Assembly (NCBI GenBank): GCA_029260595.1
Contig: JAJDCY010000010.1
Location: 669,675-733,674 of the forward strand
Reading direction: 5' to 3'
Length of the DNA stretch: 64,000 nt
DNA from: Phycisphaeraceae bacterium
GTDB lineage: Bacteria; Planctomycetota; Phycisphaerae; Phycisphaerales; Phycisphaeraceae
Part shown: positions 1 to 8,224 of the stretch, piece by piece
Layout of the letters: each line of letters opens with the position of its first letter
How positions within the stretch are numbered: the stretch's first letter is position 1
Program-made: the position numbers and the translations under genes
Notes under the pieces: generated by a model
The model's input: the letters and a program-made list of their open reading frames with translations, nothing else
Told to the model about the DNA's origin: nothing
Database searches by the model: none

Positions 1-2
1 AC

Positions 3-884
3 TATGACAAAGCCGTCGATGGGTGCAGGCAGGTGTTGTGGGGGTTCTTCAAGAAGCTGGTCGTCGCGGATCAGTTGGCCGTTGTCGCCGACATGGCCTA
101 TGGGGATGTTGGTGCATCAAGCGGGCCGATGCTCGCCTTTGCGACCGTCTGCTTTGCGTTTCAGATTTACTGTGATTTTTCAGCCTATTCCGATATCGCC
201 ATCGGCACCGGTAGGCTGTTCGGCTTCGACTTGATGCGCAACTTTGCGTACCCCTATTTCTCGCCGAGCATGGGCGTATTCTGGCGACGGTGGCATATCT
301 CGTTATCCACCTGGTTCCGCGACTATGTCTATGTCCCGCTCGGGGGCAGCCGTGTGCGGCCGATGCGCCACGCGTTCAACATCATGCTGACGTTTGTCAT
401 CAGCGGGCTGTGGCACGGCGCGTCGTGGAATTTCATTGTCTGGGGTGCGATTATGGGTGCGGGGCTGCTGCCGGAGGCGTTGGGCGTGACCAAGGGGTCG
501 GGGCAGCGTGCGGGAGATGTCCCTGCCGGGGGCATCGCCCCGATTGTGCGCACGTTCGCGTATGTGTGCCTCGGGTGGGTGTTCTTCCGCGCGGCAACCC
601 TGAGCGATGCGCTGTTGGCGTTGCAGAAGATGGTGGTTGAGGTGATTGATCCCGCGGCTTGGGCGGCCGTGGGTGAGCTGCTCGATGAAAAAGAGGGGCG
701 GGCAGCGCCGCTGCTGATCGGCATTATCCTGGCGATCGAGTGGGCCATGCGGCGACATGCTCACCCGTGTTCGATCGGCCACCTTCCGCGGTGGAAGCGC
801 TGGGTCGTTTACAGCGTGCTGTTCTGGGTGACGATTATCTTCGGCTCACAGGGGCAGATGCAGTTTATCTACTTCAGGTTTTGA
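3..884 (+). CDS. MBOAT family O-acyltransferase (AlgI-like), 5' truncated by window edge
   Basis: C-terminal part of a polytopic membrane-bound O-acyltransferase that probably transfers acetyl groups to an exopolysaccharide. The frame is open to the left edge, so the gene begins outside the window; about 290 residues are visible against roughly 470-520 for AlgI proteins. Visible landmarks are LWGFFKKLVVAD, QIYCDFSAYSDIAIG, YFSPSMGVFWRRWHISLSTWFRDYVYVPLGGSR and GLWHGASWNFIVWG, which carries the conserved MBOAT histidine. The GTG at 33 lies inside the conserved region and is not the true start. The SGNH gene begins 4 bp after the stop, the usual acyltransferase plus SGNH pairing of alginate/cellulose acetylation and DltB/DltD systems. 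Family assignment is firm; the substrate is inferred from the EPS genes nearby. Confidence 0.93.
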   Translation, partial: YDKAVDGCRQVLWGFFKKLVVADQLAVVADMAYGDVGASSGPMLAFATVCFAFQIYCDFSAYSDIAIGTGRLFGFDLMRNFAYPYFSPSMGVFWRRWHISLSTWFRDYVYVPLGGSRVRPMRHAFNIMLTFVISGLWHGASWNFIVWGAIMGAGLLPEALGVTKGSGQRAGDVPAGGIAPIVRTFAYVCLGWVFFRAATLSDALLALQKMVVEVIDPAAWAAVGELLDEKEGRAAPLLIGIILAIEWAMRRHAHPCSIGHLPRWKRWVVYSVLFWVTIIFGSQGQMQFIYFRF

Positions 885-888
885 GATT

Positions 889-1824
889 ATGCTGCGATTC
901 GCTCGACAACTCGGGTTGTTTATCCTGATTCAGGCGTGCGTGCTTGCGGGCCTGGCGGCGGTGTATCCGGGGCGGGCGAACGGGTATATCGCCGCGACGC
1001 TGGACAAGCACGCGATGATCGCCGCGCACCAGCCCCCGCGGTTGTTTCTGGTGGGGGGGTCGAACGTCGCGTTCGGGATTGACTCGCCGGCACTCGATGA
1101 CGCGCTGCCGTACCGCCCGATCAACCTTGGGCTGCACGCGAACGTCGGATTGGACTTCCTGCTGGCCGAAGCGCTCGCATGTGTTGAGCGCGGGGATGTG
1201 GTTGTTGTGAGTCTCGAATCGGAACACTTTCGGATGGATACCACCGGGGTGACGCTGGCCGCGCTCCTGGAAAGCCGCCCGCGGAGCGCCGCGTATTTGA
1301 GCGTGCGTCAGTGGAAGGCGCTGCTTGACCAGGGGCTGTCGGTGTTGCGCGTGTACGTGCGCCGCTCACTTAAGGGCAAGGACGCTGATCGCGAACGCGA
1401 GATCTACGGGCGCGGCGCGTTCAACGGGTACGGCGATGTTGTCGGGCATCACGGCGACACCCCCGATCACCGCGACTACGGGTTCTCTAAGCCGATCGAA
1501 GAAGTGGACCCCGGGCCGGCCGACGATGCGATCCGGAAACTCAACCGGTTCGCACTCGCCTGTCGTGCCGCGGGCGTCGAGGTCTGGTACGAGTTCCCGC
1601 CGATCCCCCCGGCCGAGTACCAGGCGGTTTCGGCCTTGCTCAAGTACGTGCAGGATGAGATGACGCGCGTCGGCGAGATGCCGGTGCTGGTCGGGCAAGC
1701 GGAAGCCGTCTACCCGCTCGAACTGTTCTTCGACACGAAGTACCACCTGAGCCAAAAAGGCAAACAGCAGCGCACAGCCGTACTGATTGACCGTATCAGG
1801 GCAGTGACGGATCTTGATCCCTGA
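889..1824 (+). CDS. SGNH/DltD-like membrane-anchored acyl-transfer partner
   Basis: 311-residue protein with one N-terminal hydrophobic segment (about residues 7-26) that would place the rest outside the inner membrane. A GGSN block (56-59, Ser58) fits the nucleophile position of SGNH/GDSL-type enzymes, and FFDTKYHLSQKG near the C-terminus supplies an Asp282-x-x-x-His286 pair, as in DltD and AlgJ/AlgX-like proteins. It lies 4 bp downstream of the MBOAT gene and is almost certainly co-transcribed, so the likely job is completing acyl transfer from the MBOAT channel to a polysaccharide. It could also act as an esterase. The ATG start agrees with the onset of the transmembrane helix. Confidence 0.75.
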   Translation: MLRFARQLGLFILIQACVLAGLAAVYPGRANGYIAATLDKHAMIAAHQPPRLFLVGGSNVAFGIDSPALDDALPYRPINLGLHANVGLDFLLAEALACVERGDVVVVSLESEHFRMDTTGVTLAALLESRPRSAAYLSVRQWKALLDQGLSVLRVYVRRSLKGKDADREREIYGRGAFNGYGDVVGHHGDTPDHRDYGFSKPIEEVDPGPADDAIRKLNRFALACRAAGVEVWYEFPPIPPAEYQAVSALLKYVQDEMTRVGEMPVLVGQAEAVYPLELFFDTKYHLSQKGKQQRTAVLIDRIRAVTDLDP

Positions 1825-1921
1825 TCCCATCGTCCACAGATACACTCGACTGACCAAGCCCGGACAATGGCGGCGAGACTGCCGCGTCGGGATCGCCTAA
1901 GAAGTTTATCGCGTGGTCGAA

Positions 1922-1995
1922 TCGGGGTGGCCGGATTTGAACCGACGACTTCCTGCACCCAAAGCAGGCGCTCTGCCAAGCTGAGCTACACCCCG
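1922..1995 (-). tRNA. tRNA-Pro (anticodon TGG)
   Basis: Read on the minus strand, a 74-nt cloverleaf folds with a CGGGGTG/CACCCCG acceptor stem, a GCTC/GAGC D stem, a CCTGC/GCAGG anticodon stem around TTTGGGT (anticodon TGG), and a GTCGG/CCGGC T stem around TTCAAAT. The discriminator base is A and CCA is not encoded. A TATAAA on the minus strand (2037-2042) could be its -10 element. It stands alone between the SGNH gene and the methyltransferase. Confidence 0.95.
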
Positions 1996-2112
1996 AGGTG
2001 TGCACCCGAAACGAAGGAAATATCCCGGGCGTGCTTTTTATATGGTAGCAAGCGACTAAGTGGTGCGTGCTTGGGCCGGATGCATCGTGTTTCGTCGTAG
2101 GGCAGCTTAGGG

Positions 2113-2946
2113 TCAAGCGGCGTTGCGGAGTTGCTGGGTTTCGGGTTTGTGGCAGGTCATGACCGACGTGCCGCCGAGTTTGGCCAGCGGCGGGCAGGTC
2201 CGCAGCAACTGACGGTCGAGGCGCTGGAGTCGGCCGCGCGTCGAATCCGTGCAGCGGGGGATGAGGCGGTCGAGCCGGCTGGCGAGTGTGAATCGCTCGG
2301 TCTCGACCTGGCCGAAGTAGCGGTGGATGACGTCGACGTCGTTCTGGTTGAGCTTGCGCTCGTCTTCGGTGATGTGATTCTCGATCGAGCAGGTCTTGGG
2401 AGCCAGGCTCTTAAATAGCGGCGTGTTGCGGATTGGGTCGAGTACGGGCACTTCGACGTGTTCCTTAAAGATCGCGACGCCGCCGGGCTTGAGGACGCGG
2501 TACGCCTCGGAGATGGCTTGCTCGACCTCGACGTGGTGGAGGATGTCGATGCCGACCACGATGTCGAAGTGGTTGTCGGGGTAGCGCAGCGCCTCGGCCG
2601 CCATCACACGGAACCGGCAGCGCCGGTCGAAGTGGTATCGGTGACCGAGCGATTGGGCGATGCGGATGTTGTCATCGCTTAGATCAAAGCCGTCGACCTG
2701 ATACCCCAGGTGCGCGAACCGAACCGACGCGATGCCGATCCCACAGCCGAAATCCAGCAGCCGCTGGGAGGGGGATACGTGGCGGTTGCGCACCAGGTCG
2801 TAGATGAACCAATAAGGATTCCACGGGCGGCGTTCGTTGCCTTGGACAGGGGAGAAATCGACCGTCGTCACTTCCTGGTGCTTGGCGTAGTGCCGGTAAA
2901 ACTCGGCTTCACGCTTCTGGCGATCGGTTTTCGCGGTGTGTGCCAC
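2113..2946 (-). CDS. Class I SAM-dependent methyltransferase
   Basis: 277-residue soluble methyltransferase. Motif I is LLDFGCGIG (about residues 63-71); an acidic residue ends the following strand (VDGFDLSDDNI), and FDIVVGIDILHHVE plus YRVLKPGGVAIF match the later motifs of the Rossmann-fold family. The start is GTG, chosen because AGGAGA lies 6 nt upstream and no in-frame ATG precedes motif I. The C-terminal third, rich in Arg and Leu, is not recognised. It is transcribed opposite to the EPS genes on both sides, so a role in polysaccharide methylation is possible but rests only on position. The acceptor substrate is unknown. Confidence 0.85.
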   Translation of the reverse strand: MAHTAKTDRQKREAEFYRHYAKHQEVTTVDFSPVQGNERRPWNPYWFIYDLVRNRHVSPSQRLLDFGCGIGIASVRFAHLGYQVDGFDLSDDNIRIAQSLGHRYHFDRRCRFRVMAAEALRYPDNHFDIVVGIDILHHVEVEQAISEAYRVLKPGGVAIFKEHVEVPVLDPIRNTPLFKSLAPKTCSIENHITEDERKLNQNDVDVIHRYFGQVETERFTLASRLDRLIPRCTDSTRGRLQRLDRQLLRTCPPLAKLGGTSVMTCHKPETQQLRNAA

Positions 2947-3192
2947 GAGGTGTCTCCTGCCGGTGTGCTCGCGGTTCGCGGCACGCCTGTGTCGGTAAGA
3001 GGGATATCGTCAGTTGGCTGATCGTTCTAAAGGATAGAAGCGGCGTGTTGATCACGATCTACCCAGGCGGCGGAACCGGCCGATCTGACCCATCTGTCAT
3101 GGCACCCCCAGTCGCCCCAATCGGCGCAATCGGCTTAAGTGGACCAGCCGGATGGGCGATAGTCGCCAAGGCCACTGTTGTGGCTCGGATAG

Positions 3193-3864
3193 GTGTGCGC
3201 TATGGATTACACGCTAGATGAATCAATCGAGGGGCTGGGATCGGGTCGTTGCGAAACGAGCGGCCCAGCGGTTCCGCGCGGATTCGAGGCCGTTAAACGT
3301 CTGCTGGACGTCGTCCTCGCGGCGGTGGGGGTCGTGGCGAGCCTGCCGATTCTGTTGGGCTGTGGCTTATGGATCAAGCTGGTTGACGGCGGCCCCGTGA
3401 TCTACAGCCAGTGGAGGGTTGGCCGAGACGGCTGGCTGTTCCGCCTTTATAAGCTCCGCACGATGACGACCGATGCAGAGTGTGATGGTCGGGCGCGCTT
3501 CGCCAGTGAAGGTGATCCGCGGATCATCGCCGGCTGTGCCTGGATGCGCAAGAGCCACGCCGACGAACTGCCCCAACTATGGAACATTCTCAGGGGGCAG
3601 ATGAGCCTCGTTGGGCCCAGGCCCGAGCGCCCGGAAATGATCGAGTGGCTGCGTGCAAGCATCCAGGGGATTGACGCCCGCCTGCGCGGCAAGCCGGGTC
3701 TGACCGGTTTGGCCCAGGTGAGCAACGGCTATACCAATGACCTGGACGGTGCGCGGCGCAAGCTCGAGTACGACATCGACTACCTGCGTCGCAGGAGCCT
3801 CCGCGGCGACCTGCGTTTGTTGATCGCCACGTTTCCGAAGCTCTGGGATCACACCGCGATCTGA
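3193..3864 (+). CDS. Undecaprenyl-phosphate sugar-phosphate transferase (priming glycosyltransferase)
   Basis: Short (about 223 residues) bacterial sugar transferase that would load the first sugar-phosphate onto the lipid carrier to start EPS repeat-unit synthesis. After a variable N-terminus there is KRLLDVVLAAVG, a single hydrophobic re-entrant/membrane segment (about residues 38-60), then the catalytic region with FRLYKLRTM, RKSHADELPQLWNIL, MSLVGPRPERPE and GKPGLTGLAQV. It lacks the multi-span N-terminal domain of WbaP/WcaJ and so resembles the small monotopic PssY/PglC-type enzymes. The reading frame opens with GTG (3193); an ATG at 3202 is an equally possible start. It is the first gene of the EPS operon. 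Confidence 0.92.
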   Translation: MCAMDYTLDESIEGLGSGRCETSGPAVPRGFEAVKRLLDVVLAAVGVVASLPILLGCGLWIKLVDGGPVIYSQWRVGRDGWLFRLYKLRTMTTDAECDGRARFASEGDPRIIAGCAWMRKSHADELPQLWNILRGQMSLVGPRPERPEMIEWLRASIQGIDARLRGKPGLTGLAQVSNGYTNDLDGARRKLEYDIDYLRRRSLRGDLRLLIATFPKLWDHTAI

Positions 3865-3893
3865 ACAAGACCCACGACGTTAAGGGGGACCGA

Positions 3894-4658
3894 TTGAACG
3901 AGAACCGAAAACATGCCGTATCGCCGGGGTTGGCCGCAGTGCTGGCGCTGGTGGTGTCGTTCGCCTCGGCGGGGTGTGAGGTCCGGTATGACGACTTCAG
4001 CTCGTTCATCAGCGAGCCCAGGCCGACGGTATCACTATCCGACTACCGATTGGCTCCGCCCGACCAGATCACGATCAGTTCCAAGCGTGTGCGCGAGGTT
4101 AATAACCACACCGAGACGATTCGCCCGGACGGGAAGATCACGCTGCCACTTATCGGCAGCCTGTACGTGGCGGGGCTGACGTGTGAGGAGGCCAGCGCGA
4201 TCATCGAGGAGAAGGCCAGGTCGTTCTACGAGGACGCGGACGCCAGCCTGCGTGTCGTTCGGTTCCGTAGCAAGAAGATCTATGTATTCGGGGAAGTCTC
4301 CGGTCCGGGGCCGTATGTGTACGACGGTGCAAACACCGTGTTGGAGACCCTGTCCCGCGCTCAGCCGACGCGGTTGGCAGATCCGAGCCGGATCCACGTG
4401 CTGCGGCCCGGCCAGAACGGTGAGGTGGTCCAGCGCATGACGATCGACCTGGATCGCATGGTCAAGGAAGGTGACACGGACCTGAACGCGGTTCTCGAAG
4501 AAGGGGACATCATCTATGTCCCGCCGAACCCGCTCGCAGCGACCGGGCTGGTGCTACAGCAACTGCTGCTGCCGATTCAGCCGGCGGCGAATGTGGTGCG
4601 TGGCCCCGGCGATATCGAGGACGACACCAGCGGGACACGGTATGGCCGCCCCGACTGA
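3894..4658 (+). CDS. Polysaccharide export lipoprotein (Wza/EpsE-like, Poly_export plus SLBB)
   Basis: 254-residue outer-membrane polysaccharide export protein. A lipoprotein signal runs to the lipobox ASAGC with Cys28 as lipidation site. The Poly_export domain (YRLAPPDQITIS ... IRPDGKITLPLIGSLYVAGLT) is followed by one SLBB-type domain (KIYVFGEVSGPGPYVYDGANTVLETL) and a short hydrophobic C-terminal stretch (LVLQQLLLPIQPAANVV) that may reach the outer membrane. It is shorter than E. coli Wza (about 380 residues). The start is TTG, supported by AAGGGGG about 7 nt upstream and by the immediate signal peptide. It should form the outer-membrane channel working with the chain-length protein encoded next. 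Confidence 0.9.
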   Translation: MNENRKHAVSPGLAAVLALVVSFASAGCEVRYDDFSSFISEPRPTVSLSDYRLAPPDQITISSKRVREVNNHTETIRPDGKITLPLIGSLYVAGLTCEEASAIIEEKARSFYEDADASLRVVRFRSKKIYVFGEVSGPGPYVYDGANTVLETLSRAQPTRLADPSRIHVLRPGQNGEVVQRMTIDLDRMVKEGDTDLNAVLEEGDIIYVPPNPLAATGLVLQQLLLPIQPAANVVRGPGDIEDDTSGTRYGRPD

Positions 4659-4687
4659 GCCGCGGGGACCCGGGGAGTAAATCCATT

Positions 4688-6349
4688 ATGAGTCAAGAAG
4701 GCAACCAAGCGAAGGCAGTAATCGAGACGTGGGACATCCTGGTCCGACACCGGTGGCGGTTCGTGCTATCCGGCTTCCTGGTCGCGGGCGTGGTGTTGGG
4801 TGCGGGGTTGTTGCTGCCCAGGAAGTACAAAGCCCAGGCGATCTTCGAGCGCCGCACCGACATCGTCCTCAGCGAGATCGTCCAGCGCGGCGCGGCTCAG
4901 TCGTTCGAAAACACCAGCAGCTCGGTGATCGAAGAGATCGTCGGTTTGCCCGCGATCGACGAACTGATCGAGTCATTGCAAAAATCCGAGTTGGCCGCCG
5001 CGGTGTCGATGCGCAACCCCAGCGACCTGCACGCTCGGCGCAGTGAGTTCCGCAAGAAGGTGCTGGTCAACTATGACATCACGACCAAGCAGCGAGATCG
5101 CGTCCGTGTGACGTTTATCGATGAGAGCCCCCGGATGGCTCGGGCGGTCGTCAACACGCTGATCGAGAACTACATCAGCCGCACGCGCGAGCAGATCGAC
5201 CAGCAGCTCGGTCAGGCAGCGACCTTCTTCCAGACCGAGGTCGATCAGAACCGCGGGCTGATCGAGACGCTGGAGAACGAGAAACTCACCTTCGAGATCG
5301 AGCACGCCGAGTTGCTGCCCAACTCGCCGGGCAGCATCCAGGACGTGCTCACCGATGCGCACATGCAGTTGATCACAATGGAGCAGGGACGCGACGCAGC
5401 GCGGATGCGGGTCGAGTCGCTGCAAAAGCTGGTCGACGAGACGCCTCAGACCGTCCCCAGGATCAGCAAGGCACCGAACCCGGAACTAGCCCGCTTGCGC
5501 GCCGTTCGGCAGGAGCTGCGCGACCAGTTTGAGGAGTACACCGGCGTCTTTAAGATGACCGGGCAGCACCCCGACCTGCTGGCATTGCGTGAGCAGTTGG
5601 TGCAGATCGATCGGGAGATCGCCGCGACCGACACCGAGGTCATCACCCACACGCAGATCGATCGCAACCCCAAACGCGAGGCACTAGATCTACAACTATC
5701 GCAAGCGGCGATCGACCTTCGAGCATATGAGAAGCAGGCGAAGTCGGTGCAGAAGCAGATCGAGCAGCTCAATGCCCGGTCGGCGAACCTGTTCCCGATC
5801 CGTAGCGACTACCAGAAGCTCGGGCGGCGGATCGAGCAGGCTCACCGCCAGTTGGCTTTCTGGGAGGACAACCTGCGGCGTGTCCAGATGGCACGCGCTG
5901 CCGAGGCTGGGCAACGGGGGATCACACTCAGCTTTATCAAACCCTGCGAGACAATCCAGAAGCCAACATCGCCGGACCTGACGCAGGTTTTCATGGCCGC
6001 GGTGCTCATGGGGATCGTCGCCGGCGGTGTTAGCGTGTTTGTCGCCTACCGCGCTGACGATACCTTCGACGATGGCGAACGGATGGCATCACAATTGAAA
6101 CTGTCGTTTTTCGGTTCGGTCAGCGAAGTGATTTCCCGCCGTCAGATGCGGGTTCGCAAGCTGCGGCGTCTGGTGCTGTCACCGATCAAAATCGCATCGA
6201 TGGCTGTGCTGCTCACGGGGATGGCGGCGCTGCTGTATCTGGACCTTGAGCGGCCGGACCTGTTCAGAGAATTGACCGACAACCCTTCCGAGTTCGTCAC
6301 GGACCGCTTCGCGACGACGACCAAGCTGTCTGTCGATGGGCTGGAGTAA
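4688..6349 (+). CDS. Wzz/GumC-like chain-length determinant (exosortase-EPS type)
   Basis: 553-residue polysaccharide co-polymerase of the inner membrane. TM1 is at about residues 27-45 (FVLSGFLVAGVVLGAGLLL), followed by a periplasmic Wzz domain, long coiled-coil regions (about 165-420, rich in Glu/Gln/Arg heptads) and a second TM (about 435-458) preceded by the Pro-containing CETIQKPTSPD. It carries no kinase domain; the kinase is the separate gene at 7235. A third hydrophobic segment (IKIASMAVLLTGMAALLYL, about 505-523) is unusual for Wzz proteins and would leave the C-terminal tail outside the cytoplasm. Gene order (Wza, Wzz, ATPase, kinase) matches exosortase-associated EPS loci. Confidence 0.88.
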   Translation: MSQEGNQAKAVIETWDILVRHRWRFVLSGFLVAGVVLGAGLLLPRKYKAQAIFERRTDIVLSEIVQRGAAQSFENTSSSVIEEIVGLPAIDELIESLQKSELAAAVSMRNPSDLHARRSEFRKKVLVNYDITTKQRDRVRVTFIDESPRMARAVVNTLIENYISRTREQIDQQLGQAATFFQTEVDQNRGLIETLENEKLTFEIEHAELLPNSPGSIQDVLTDAHMQLITMEQGRDAARMRVESLQKLVDETPQTVPRISKAPNPELARLRAVRQELRDQFEEYTGVFKMTGQHPDLLALREQLVQIDREIAATDTEVITHTQIDRNPKREALDLQLSQAAIDLRAYEKQAKSVQKQIEQLNARSANLFPIRSDYQKLGRRIEQAHRQLAFWEDNLRRVQMARAAEAGQRGITLSFIKPCETIQKPTSPDLTQVFMAAVLMGIVAGGVSVFVAYRADDTFDDGERMASQLKLSFFGSVSEVISRRQMRVRKLRRLVLSPIKIASMAVLLTGMAALLYLDLERPDLFRELTDNPSEFVTDRFATTTKLSVDGLE

Positions 6350-6353
6350 ACGC

Positions 6354-7235
6354 ATGTACCGGGATATCTACCACCTAAACGACCTGCCGTTCGAGAACAC
6401 GCCGAACCCGCGTTACTTTTTCGCGAGTGAGCAGCACCGTGAGGCGCTGGCCGCAATCGAATACACGATCCGGATGCGCAAGGGCATCGTGTTGATCACG
6501 GGAGATATCGGTTCCGGGAAGACGACGGTCGGCCGGACAGTGTGCGAGCGGTGCGCTGACCGCGCGTTGATTGTTCCGGTTACGCATGGTCATCGGACTG
6601 GTGTTAGGCTGCTGCGGCAGGTGCTACGCGGTCTGGACATGCCCATCAGCCGTCACGACGACCACGCGGCGATGATGGATCGCCTGCACCCGCGGCTATT
6701 AGAGCAGTTGGCGCTGAATCGGCCGGTGGTGCTCTTCGTTGACGAGGGGCAGACACTGTCCGGCGAAGCGCTCGAAGAATTGCGCCTGCTGACCAACCAC
6801 GACACCGCGACTCAGAAAGCGATCCAGATCGTACTCGTGGGTCAGCCTGAGCTGCGCAGCCGCATTCGCGGGGGCGACCACCCGGCTCTGCGCCAGCGGA
6901 TCGTATTGGCCAAACGTCTCAATCCCCTGCAACTCTCGGAGACCGCTGCGTACATCCGACACCGGATCAGCACGGCCAGCGTCGATCCCGAGAATCCACG
7001 TGTCGTGTTTGCCGAGGCGGCTGAGCATGAGGTGCACCGGCTGTCCGGCGGCGTTCCGCGTGTGATCAATATCATCTGCGACAACTGCCTGCTCCTCGGT
7101 TCGGTAGAGCGAGCGTCAAGTATTTCCCTACCGATGGTCCAACGCGTAGCTGAAGACCTGGTTCCTGGTTTCAATGAGCCGCAGGTCGTCGTTGGCGACG
7201 TCTCGGCGTCACTTAATGTTGCGAGGGTGAGCTGA
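6354..7235 (+). CDS. ExeA-like AAA ATPase, exosortase-EPS-associated type
   Basis: About 293-residue cytoplasmic ATPase related to ExeA/MshM and the ATPase typical of exosortase-linked EPS clusters. It begins MYRDIYHLNDLPFENTPNPRYF, the usual opening of this family, and shows Walker A GDIGSGKTT, Walker B VVLFVDEGQ and sensor-like IQIVLVGQPELRSR. An upstream in-frame ATG at 6336 exists, but 6354 is preferred because GGAG lies about 8 nt upstream and the family starts here. The frame's upstream extension overlaps the end of the Wzz gene. The stop overlaps the kinase start (TGATG), suggesting translational coupling. Its exact role in EPS assembly is unknown. Confidence 0.85.
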   Translation: MYRDIYHLNDLPFENTPNPRYFFASEQHREALAAIEYTIRMRKGIVLITGDIGSGKTTVGRTVCERCADRALIVPVTHGHRTGVRLLRQVLRGLDMPISRHDDHAAMMDRLHPRLLEQLALNRPVVLFVDEGQTLSGEALEELRLLTNHDTATQKAIQIVLVGQPELRSRIRGGDHPALRQRIVLAKRLNPLQLSETAAYIRHRISTASVDPENPRVVFAEAAEHEVHRLSGGVPRVINIICDNCLLLGSVERASSISLPMVQRVAEDLVPGFNEPQVVVGDVSASLNVARVS

Positions 7236-8197
7236 TGGGTTACATCTTTGATGCGATGAAGGGTAATGCGGGCAAGCCGCACCGCGGTGAGACGACACCT
7301 GACGCGACGAGCGCGGGTGGGCCTCTTGGGCTGACGTCGCATACCGACGGTGACAGCGATACGGACGCCGCGTCCGACCAGGCGGATCATGCCGGGCAGG
7401 AGTCCGCCGAGTCTGTCGCGCAGAAGGAGTCCTACCCGTCGTTGCGGTTCGAGCCGTACCATGAGTCCGAGCCGATGTCTTGCCCGTCCGTGGACGATCG
7501 GATTGTCGCCGCGACCGAATCCTCCGGCGTGATTGCCGAGGAGTACCGCGCGATCCGCACCGGGTTGCTGGCGCGGTGGGACCACAAGCGTCACCTGGTC
7601 CACACGATCACCAGCGCGACGCCGCAGGAAGGCAAGACGATCACCAGCCTCAATCTGGGCGTTAGCATGTCTGAGCTGCGTAACCGGCGGACGGTTGTTG
7701 TCGAAGCCGACCTGCGCCTCCCGCAGTTTCAGAGCCAGCTCGGGCTGCCCGATTCGCCCGGCGTGATTGGCTTGATCCGTGACAACGCGAAGCTTGAAGA
7801 CATCATTCAGCCGCTCGGCTTTACACCGCTCGATGTGATCTGCGCGGGTGGCCGTGCGAACGATCGTGCGATCCAGATGCTGTCCAGTTCGACGATGGCG
7901 TCGCTCATCAGGCTGCTGCGTCAACGCTACGACCACGTGATTATCGATACGCCGCCGGTCGTGAACCTTGCCGACGCGGGCATTATCGGGACGCTTAGTG
8001 ACGATGTGATCCTCGTTGTGCGGATGGAGCGCACACCTCGGCCGTTGGTCGAGCAGGCGATCCGGACACTCGCCACCTACAACGCGCCGGTTGCGGGCGT
8101 AGTCGCAACGGACCAGGCCAGGCACCGTGGCAAGTACTACTCGTATTACCGCTATGGCTACCGCTATGCGTACCAGAGCTACCGGAAAGCGGCATAG
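7235..8197 (+). CDS. Bacterial tyrosine kinase (CpsD/CapB/Wzc-C type)
   Basis: 320-residue stand-alone BY-kinase. An acidic, low-complexity N-terminal stretch (about 1-85) precedes EEYRAIRTGL (about 102-111), the motif for interaction with the membrane activator. Walker A SATPQEGKT (127-135), Walker A' VVVEADLRLP (155-164) and Walker B VIIDTPP follow. The last 20 residues are a tyrosine cluster (YYSYYRYGYRYAY), the expected autophosphorylation site. By family logic its phosphorylation cycle controls polymer length through the neighbouring Wzz protein, from which it is split, as in Gram-positive CapA/CapB and exosortase EPS loci. The start codon overlaps the upstream stop. Confidence 0.92.
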   Translation: MGYIFDAMKGNAGKPHRGETTPDATSAGGPLGLTSHTDGDSDTDAASDQADHAGQESAESVAQKESYPSLRFEPYHESEPMSCPSVDDRIVAATESSGVIAEEYRAIRTGLLARWDHKRHLVHTITSATPQEGKTITSLNLGVSMSELRNRRTVVVEADLRLPQFQSQLGLPDSPGVIGLIRDNAKLEDIIQPLGFTPLDVICAGGRANDRAIQMLSSSTMASLIRLLRQRYDHVIIDTPPVVNLADAGIIGTLSDDVILVVRMERTPRPLVEQAIRTLATYNAPVAGVVATDQARHRGKYYSYYRYGYRYAYQSYRKAA

Positions 8198-8224
8198 CCG
8201 AATCGGACCGGGGGCGGATTCGGT

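Noticed and set aside
1922..1995. tRNA-Pro as attachment site of an integrated island
   Set aside because: No integrase, no repeated 3' tRNA fragment seen nearby, and no compositional break in flanking genes.
6842..8125. 427-codon minus-strand frame opposite the ATPase and kinase genes
   Set aside because: Arg/His-rich antisense frame without domains; both plus-strand genes have intact catalytic motifs.
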